Source of the DNA: an uncultured Clostridium sp.
GTDB taxonomy: Bacteria; Bacillota; Clostridia; UBA1212; UBA1255
Assembly (NCBI GenBank): GCA_900543695.1
Contig: UQSG01000007.1
Coordinates: 27,024 to 91,023 of the forward strand
Direction: 5' to 3'
Length of the DNA stretch: 64,000 nucleotides
Of this stretch, positions 60,664-64,000 are shown piece by piece. Below the pieces are notes generated by a model. It saw only the letters and a list, made by a program, of their open reading frames with translations, was not told where the DNA came from and did not search any database. The number at the start of each line of letters is the position of its first letter. The first letter of the stretch is position 1. A program made the position numbers and the translations under genes.

Positions 60664-63600
60664 TCAGAACAGACGGAGCTGTTCTACGATCCGTTCTTCC
60701 CGTTTTCCTGCTTCCTCGCGGATTACGCACTCCGGAAGATCTTGCAGGAAGGGCGAAAGGCGGCGTCCCGCAGTAAGAATCAGCTCCTCCCGCGCCCGCG
60801 TCAGCCCCACGTAAAACAGCCGGCGTTCTTCCTCCTCATCAGAAAATCTTTCAGAAGAGTCTAACGGAATACTGCCGGCATTTGTTCCCGCAATAAAGAC
60901 CGCCGGAAATTCCAATCCCTTTGCCCCGTGCAGCGTCATCAGAGCAACGGCGTCGGACTCCCAGCCTTTTCCCGCTGCGCGGTGCAGATCATTTTCCTCG
61001 CCAAGCGTCAGCGCCGCCTGTAAATCCCGCAGACTGGAATGAAATACAGCCGTATTTTTAAGAGCTTCCAGTGCGGCGGAAGCGCCGTAGCGCTCTTCCC
61101 AGCGCGCAATAAGCTTCCACGGCTTTTCCTTTTCAAGCAGCGGCATCCATTCCTGAGCGCGCTGAAGCCAGGCGGATGCAAATTGGTTTTCCTGCGAAAG
61201 TGTCTGCAATATCAGGAAATCCGCATCCAAACGGCCGGCGCAAAGGCGCCGGATCCTTGCCGCTTCTTCTGGCGGACAATTCCAAAGCAGGCGGAGCGCC
61301 GTTTCCAATGCAATTCCGTTGCCTTCCGGCTGCAGGGAGAAGAAAAAGGACAAAACGCCCCGAACCTCTTCCGTTTCCAGAAATGCCTCACGTCCGCTGA
61401 CAACACAGGGAATATCGTCGTGCCGCAGACACTTTTCTATCAAAGAAAGCTGACGATGCGTCCTGCACAGTACAGCGATGTCGGAAAACGCACGGATTTC
61501 CCTGCCCTGTTCCTGCCGCTGCGCCTCCAGCATGTCGATTCCTCCGGTCATCCGTCCAATTTCTTTTGCAATAGAAACGCCTTCGGAAAAGTCGTCTGCC
61601 GTATGCACCACTCGTACGGGCACGCCGGGACGGCAGTTCGCCCTCAGAATTCTTGGAGCGCCCGGATTTTTTGCAATTACAGACAGAGCGCAGTCGAGAA
61701 TTTCCGGAGAGGAACGGTAATTTTCCTGCAGCCGGATCTTTTTCGTATCCGGAAAATCGTCTGACAGGCGTTCAAAGCAGCGGCCAGAGGCGCCGCGGAA
61801 GCCGTAAATGGATTGATCCGGATCGCCGATTACAAAGATGCTTTTCGCCTCCTTGCCCCATAAGCGCACCAGCTCATATTGCACGTCATTTATATCTTGG
61901 AATTCGTCGACCAGAAGATATGTGAATCTTTTACTTTTTATTTTTTCCAGCTTTAATGCTTCCCGGAGCAGATCGTCAAAATCCAGAAGGCTTCGGTCCT
62001 GCAGCTCGGCGCAGTATGAGGCATACAGCGGCGCCTCTATTCCGGCAGATTTGAAATCCGCTCCATTTTTGATGCGGGAGACGGCCTGCAGAAAGCTTTT
62101 GGCGCTTTGCTTGATACCGGCGGCGTCAAGTATGTCCGCGGCAACGGTAAGGGCTTCTTCCCGACTGATTACGGTTCCTTTTTCTAAAAGCTTTAAACAG
62201 ATGGAGTGAAATGTCCCGATTGTCATACGCGCCGCCGCGCGCTTGCCGCCCAGCTGTTTTTCCAGGCGCCGGCGCATTTCTGCGGCTGCCTGATTGGTAA
62301 ACGTCACGGCGGTGATTTCTTCCGGCGCGGCGCCGCATGCTTTTATCAGATAGACGATCCTGCTGATCAGCGTTTTTGTTTTGCCTGTTCCCGGGCCGGC
62401 GGAGACCGCAACAATCCGGTCCGTTGCTGTGACTGCGGTCTGCTGTTCTGGATTCAAGCTGTTTTCTGAAATTTCTGTGGATTTTTTCTGCTTTTGCTCT
62501 GAGGATTTGGCCTTTTTCAGTACAGTTTTATCTTTCGGCGGTGTCTGTGTCTGCGGGGGCTCCATTCCGAACAAAGAAAGCTGACCGCTAAAAAATTTTA
62601 TTTCCGCAGGCGTCAGGAGGGAAACGGTACCGTATTCGCCGTCAAATCCGGGCTTCCAGACTGCCTGGCCTGCCCGGAGGCGGCGGATTCCCTCGGCTAC
62701 GCAAGAGCCGGCGATCCGTTCGATTTCTTCGGCGGGGCTCTCGCGAAGAATCGTAAATTCCGGGCCCAAGGTGCAAAGCAGCCGTTCATAGAGAGCAAGC
62801 GTCTTTTTCCCCGCTGCGGAACCGCCGGTAGACGCGGCGATCACCTCCGGCAGCGGCGTCAGGCGCTCAAACGGTTTTGCTCGATCGGGCTGAAAGCCTT
62901 CCGGCCGATCTGCCAATTCCTCTACACGATGTGCAACCCCGATCGTAAGTTTTTTTCCGCAAACGGGGCAGATGCCGCCCTGCCGATCCGTTTCTGTCGG
63001 TGTAAAACACACTCCGCAGCCGCGGTGGCCGTCTAGATGGTATTTGCCCTCTTCCGGGAAAAATTCTATCGTTCCTAAAAATCCGTTTCCGGTACGAATG
63101 GCATTGACGATACCCGAATATGTAAATTCCGCATCCATCAGATTTGCTTCTCTGCCGAGCTTTGCCGGCGAATGGGCGTCCGAATTGGAAATCAGCGTCA
63201 GACGGTCCAGCGCGGAAACCCTCCAATTCATAGGGGGATCCGATGAAAGTCCCGTCTCCGCGGCGTGAATGTGCGGCGTCATGTCCGCAAAGCAGGCTTC
63301 TATCGTGTCAAATCCGGAGAATGCGCCGAACATCGAAAAATGGGGCGTCCAGATGTGTGCGGGAATCAATTCCGCATCGGGACAGGTTTCCAGGATCAGT
63401 TCTAATAAATCACGGCTGTCCACACCCAGAATGGGCCGTCCGTCTGAGCGGATGTTCCCGATGGCCTCTAATTTTGCGGAGAGCTCGTCGGCAGCCTCCA
63501 AGTCGGGCAAAAGAATTAAATTATGCACCTTTCGCGTCTTTCCGTCGCGCTTATAGATGGAACTGATCTCACCCGTTACGAGAAAGCGCGGCGATTCTGC

Positions 63601-63828
63601 GGAGCGGATGCCGGGCAGCCGCATTTCTTCGCGCAGACGATACAGCCCTTCTTCTGCGGGAACGAGCTGCTCCTTTAGTTCCGCCCGCCACAAGGGATGC
63701 GTAAAATCGCCCGTACCAATTAAGCGAATTCCTTTGCGGAGCGCCCACCACTCCAAATGCGGCAAATCGCAGTCCCTGCTGGTCGCCCGTGAAAAACGCG
63801 AATGGATATGAAGATCTGCAAAAAACAT
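60664..63828 (-). CDS. Endonuclease Q-like PHP nuclease fused to UvrD-type helicase
   Basis: 1054 residues. N-terminal half (1-415) is EndoQ-like: PHP residues ADLHIHSRFS (Asp5, His7, His9), GTGDFTH (Asp41), IPAHIWTPHFSMFG (His158), AAETGLSSDPPMNW (Glu191) and SNSDAHSP (Asp217, His219), with a zinc site CGVC (271-274) and CPVC (287-290). The linker 416-452 is charged and begins QLSLF. The second half is an SF1A helicase: AGPGTGKTKT (478-487), VDEFQD (640-645), GDPDQSIYGFRG, TLHGAKGLEF and VGLTRAREE. It ends in QLRLF. EndoQ nicks DNA at deaminated bases and abasic sites; the fusion suggests nick-then-unwind repair. GAGGG precedes the ATG. Single gene with own promoter. Confidence 0.9.
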   Translation of the reverse strand: MFFADLHIHSRFSRATSRDCDLPHLEWWALRKGIRLIGTGDFTHPLWRAELKEQLVPAEEGLYRLREEMRLPGIRSAESPRFLVTGEISSIYKRDGKTRKVHNLILLPDLEAADELSAKLEAIGNIRSDGRPILGVDSRDLLELILETCPDAELIPAHIWTPHFSMFGAFSGFDTIEACFADMTPHIHAAETGLSSDPPMNWRVSALDRLTLISNSDAHSPAKLGREANLMDAEFTYSGIVNAIRTGNGFLGTIEFFPEEGKYHLDGHRGCGVCFTPTETDRQGGICPVCGKKLTIGVAHRVEELADRPEGFQPDRAKPFERLTPLPEVIAASTGGSAAGKKTLALYERLLCTLGPEFTILRESPAEEIERIAGSCVAEGIRRLRAGQAVWKPGFDGEYGTVSLLTPAEIKFFSGQLSLFGMEPPQTQTPPKDKTVLKKAKSSEQKQKKSTEISENSLNPEQQTAVTATDRIVAVSAGPGTGKTKTLISRIVYLIKACGAAPEEITAVTFTNQAAAEMRRRLEKQLGGKRAAARMTIGTFHSICLKLLEKGTVISREEALTVAADILDAAGIKQSAKSFLQAVSRIKNGADFKSAGIEAPLYASYCAELQDRSLLDFDDLLREALKLEKIKSKRFTYLLVDEFQDINDVQYELVRLWGKEAKSIFVIGDPDQSIYGFRGASGRCFERLSDDFPDTKKIRLQENYRSSPEILDCALSVIAKNPGAPRILRANCRPGVPVRVVHTADDFSEGVSIAKEIGRMTGGIDMLEAQRQEQGREIRAFSDIAVLCRTHRQLSLIEKCLRHDDIPCVVSGREAFLETEEVRGVLSFFFSLQPEGNGIALETALRLLWNCPPEEAARIRRLCAGRLDADFLILQTLSQENQFASAWLQRAQEWMPLLEKEKPWKLIARWEERYGASAALEALKNTAVFHSSLRDLQAALTLGEENDLHRAAGKGWESDAVALMTLHGAKGLEFPAVFIAGTNAGSIPLDSSERFSDEEEERRLFYVGLTRAREELILTAGRRLSPFLQDLPECVIREEAGKREERIVEQLRLF

Positions 63829-63857
63829 GGCACGCCCTCTGTTCTAAAATTTTTCCC

Positions 63858-63886
63858 ATTATATTACAATTACCGCAGCCATGCAA
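63858..63886 (-). promoter_or_regulatory. Promoter of the EndoQ-UvrD fusion gene
   Basis: Minus strand TTGCAT (63881-63886), 17-base spacer, TATAAT (63858-63863). Confidence 0.7.
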
Positions 63887-63949
63887 CGCGAAAAAAGTTC
63901 ACATAGATTCGTCGCAATTCGACGGACAGCGGGAGGGCGGAGGGGTAAA

Positions 63950-64000
63950 ATGAAGGACAGAGCAAGCCAAGGGGGAGGGCGTTTGCCATGGCAAACAGAC
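63950..64000 (+). CDS. Possible 5' end of a plus-strand gene cut by the window edge
   Basis: ATG 63950 follows GGAGGGG by about five bases and stays open for 17 codons to the window end. A second ATG at 63988 (reading MANR) in another frame follows GGGGGAGGG by seven bases and may be the real start. Too little is visible to name a product. The short inverted repeat CGTCG/CGACG lies just upstream. Confidence 0.3.
   Translation, partial: MKDRASQGGGRLPWQTD

Noticed and set aside
63911..63921. CGTCG/CGACG inverted repeat as an operator
   Set aside because: Only five base pairs; expected by chance in a window of this size.
1..64000. CRISPR arrays, insertion sequences, tRNA or rRNA genes
   Set aside because: No regularly spaced repeats, transposase motifs, cloverleaf-like segments or rRNA signatures were seen while reading both strands.

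Overview
The window looks like chromosomal DNA of an anaerobic, Gram-positive-type bacterium of the class Clostridia (Bacillota). Grounds for this: ferredoxin-linked 2-oxoacid oxidoreductase genes, a biotin-dependent decarboxylase, lipoprotein signals, an LCP-type cell-wall protein, c-di-AMP phosphodiesterase GdpP, the tilS-hpt-ftsH and rpsF-ssb-rpsR gene orders, strong AAGGAGG ribosome binding sites and TTGACA/TATAAT promoters. No lipopolysaccharide or outer-membrane genes are seen. Base composition is moderate and even. I found no tRNA, rRNA, CRISPR array, insertion sequence or prophage, and no gene-free stretch over 300 bases.

Bases 1-17,200 are mostly plus strand: the end of a biotin carrier gene and its carboxyltransferase partner, an HI0933-type flavoprotein, galE, two membrane proteins, then (minus strand) a CorC-like CBS protein and an unrecognised secreted, membrane-anchored protein. 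A tight leuA-leuC-leuD-leuB operon follows, with an overlapping CapA-type lipoprotein, a CmpB-like membrane protein (minus), three small uncharacterised genes and a PHP phosphoesterase.

From 17,267 almost everything is on the minus strand, so transcription runs right to left. The exception is a tyrosine recombinase at 25,089. Order: a P-type metal ATPase behind what looks like a yybP-ykoY manganese riboswitch; tyrS; a Cthe_2159-like lipoprotein; rarA; glyA; an LCP-like protein; an M18 aminopeptidase; an aminotransferase; yraN-nadE; rplS; a NYN-domain protein; HU. Next come a repair/RNA block (phoH-ybeY-era-recO-yhaM-addB), recD2-comF-ABC-F, the housekeeping block rpsF-ssb-rpsR-gdpP-rplI-dnaB-tilS-hpt-ftsH, and a block with ferredoxin plus three 2-oxoacid oxidoreductase subunits, aroK, aroQ, yqeG and an M24 peptidase.

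The right end holds the most unusual gene. It is a 1054-residue fusion of an endonuclease Q-like PHP nuclease with its own zinc site to a UvrD-type helicase. It carries a QLSLF motif between the two halves and QLRLF at its extreme C-terminus, both matching the sliding-clamp-binding consensus. Much of the window concerns genome maintenance (RarA, AddB, RecO, RecD2, SSB, DnaB, HU, YraN, Xer, the fusion). Other points worth a second look are the riboswitch-controlled ATPase, a hairpin that covers the leuA ribosome binding site, paired hairpins inside a small unknown gene, and a 34-base palindrome beside it.
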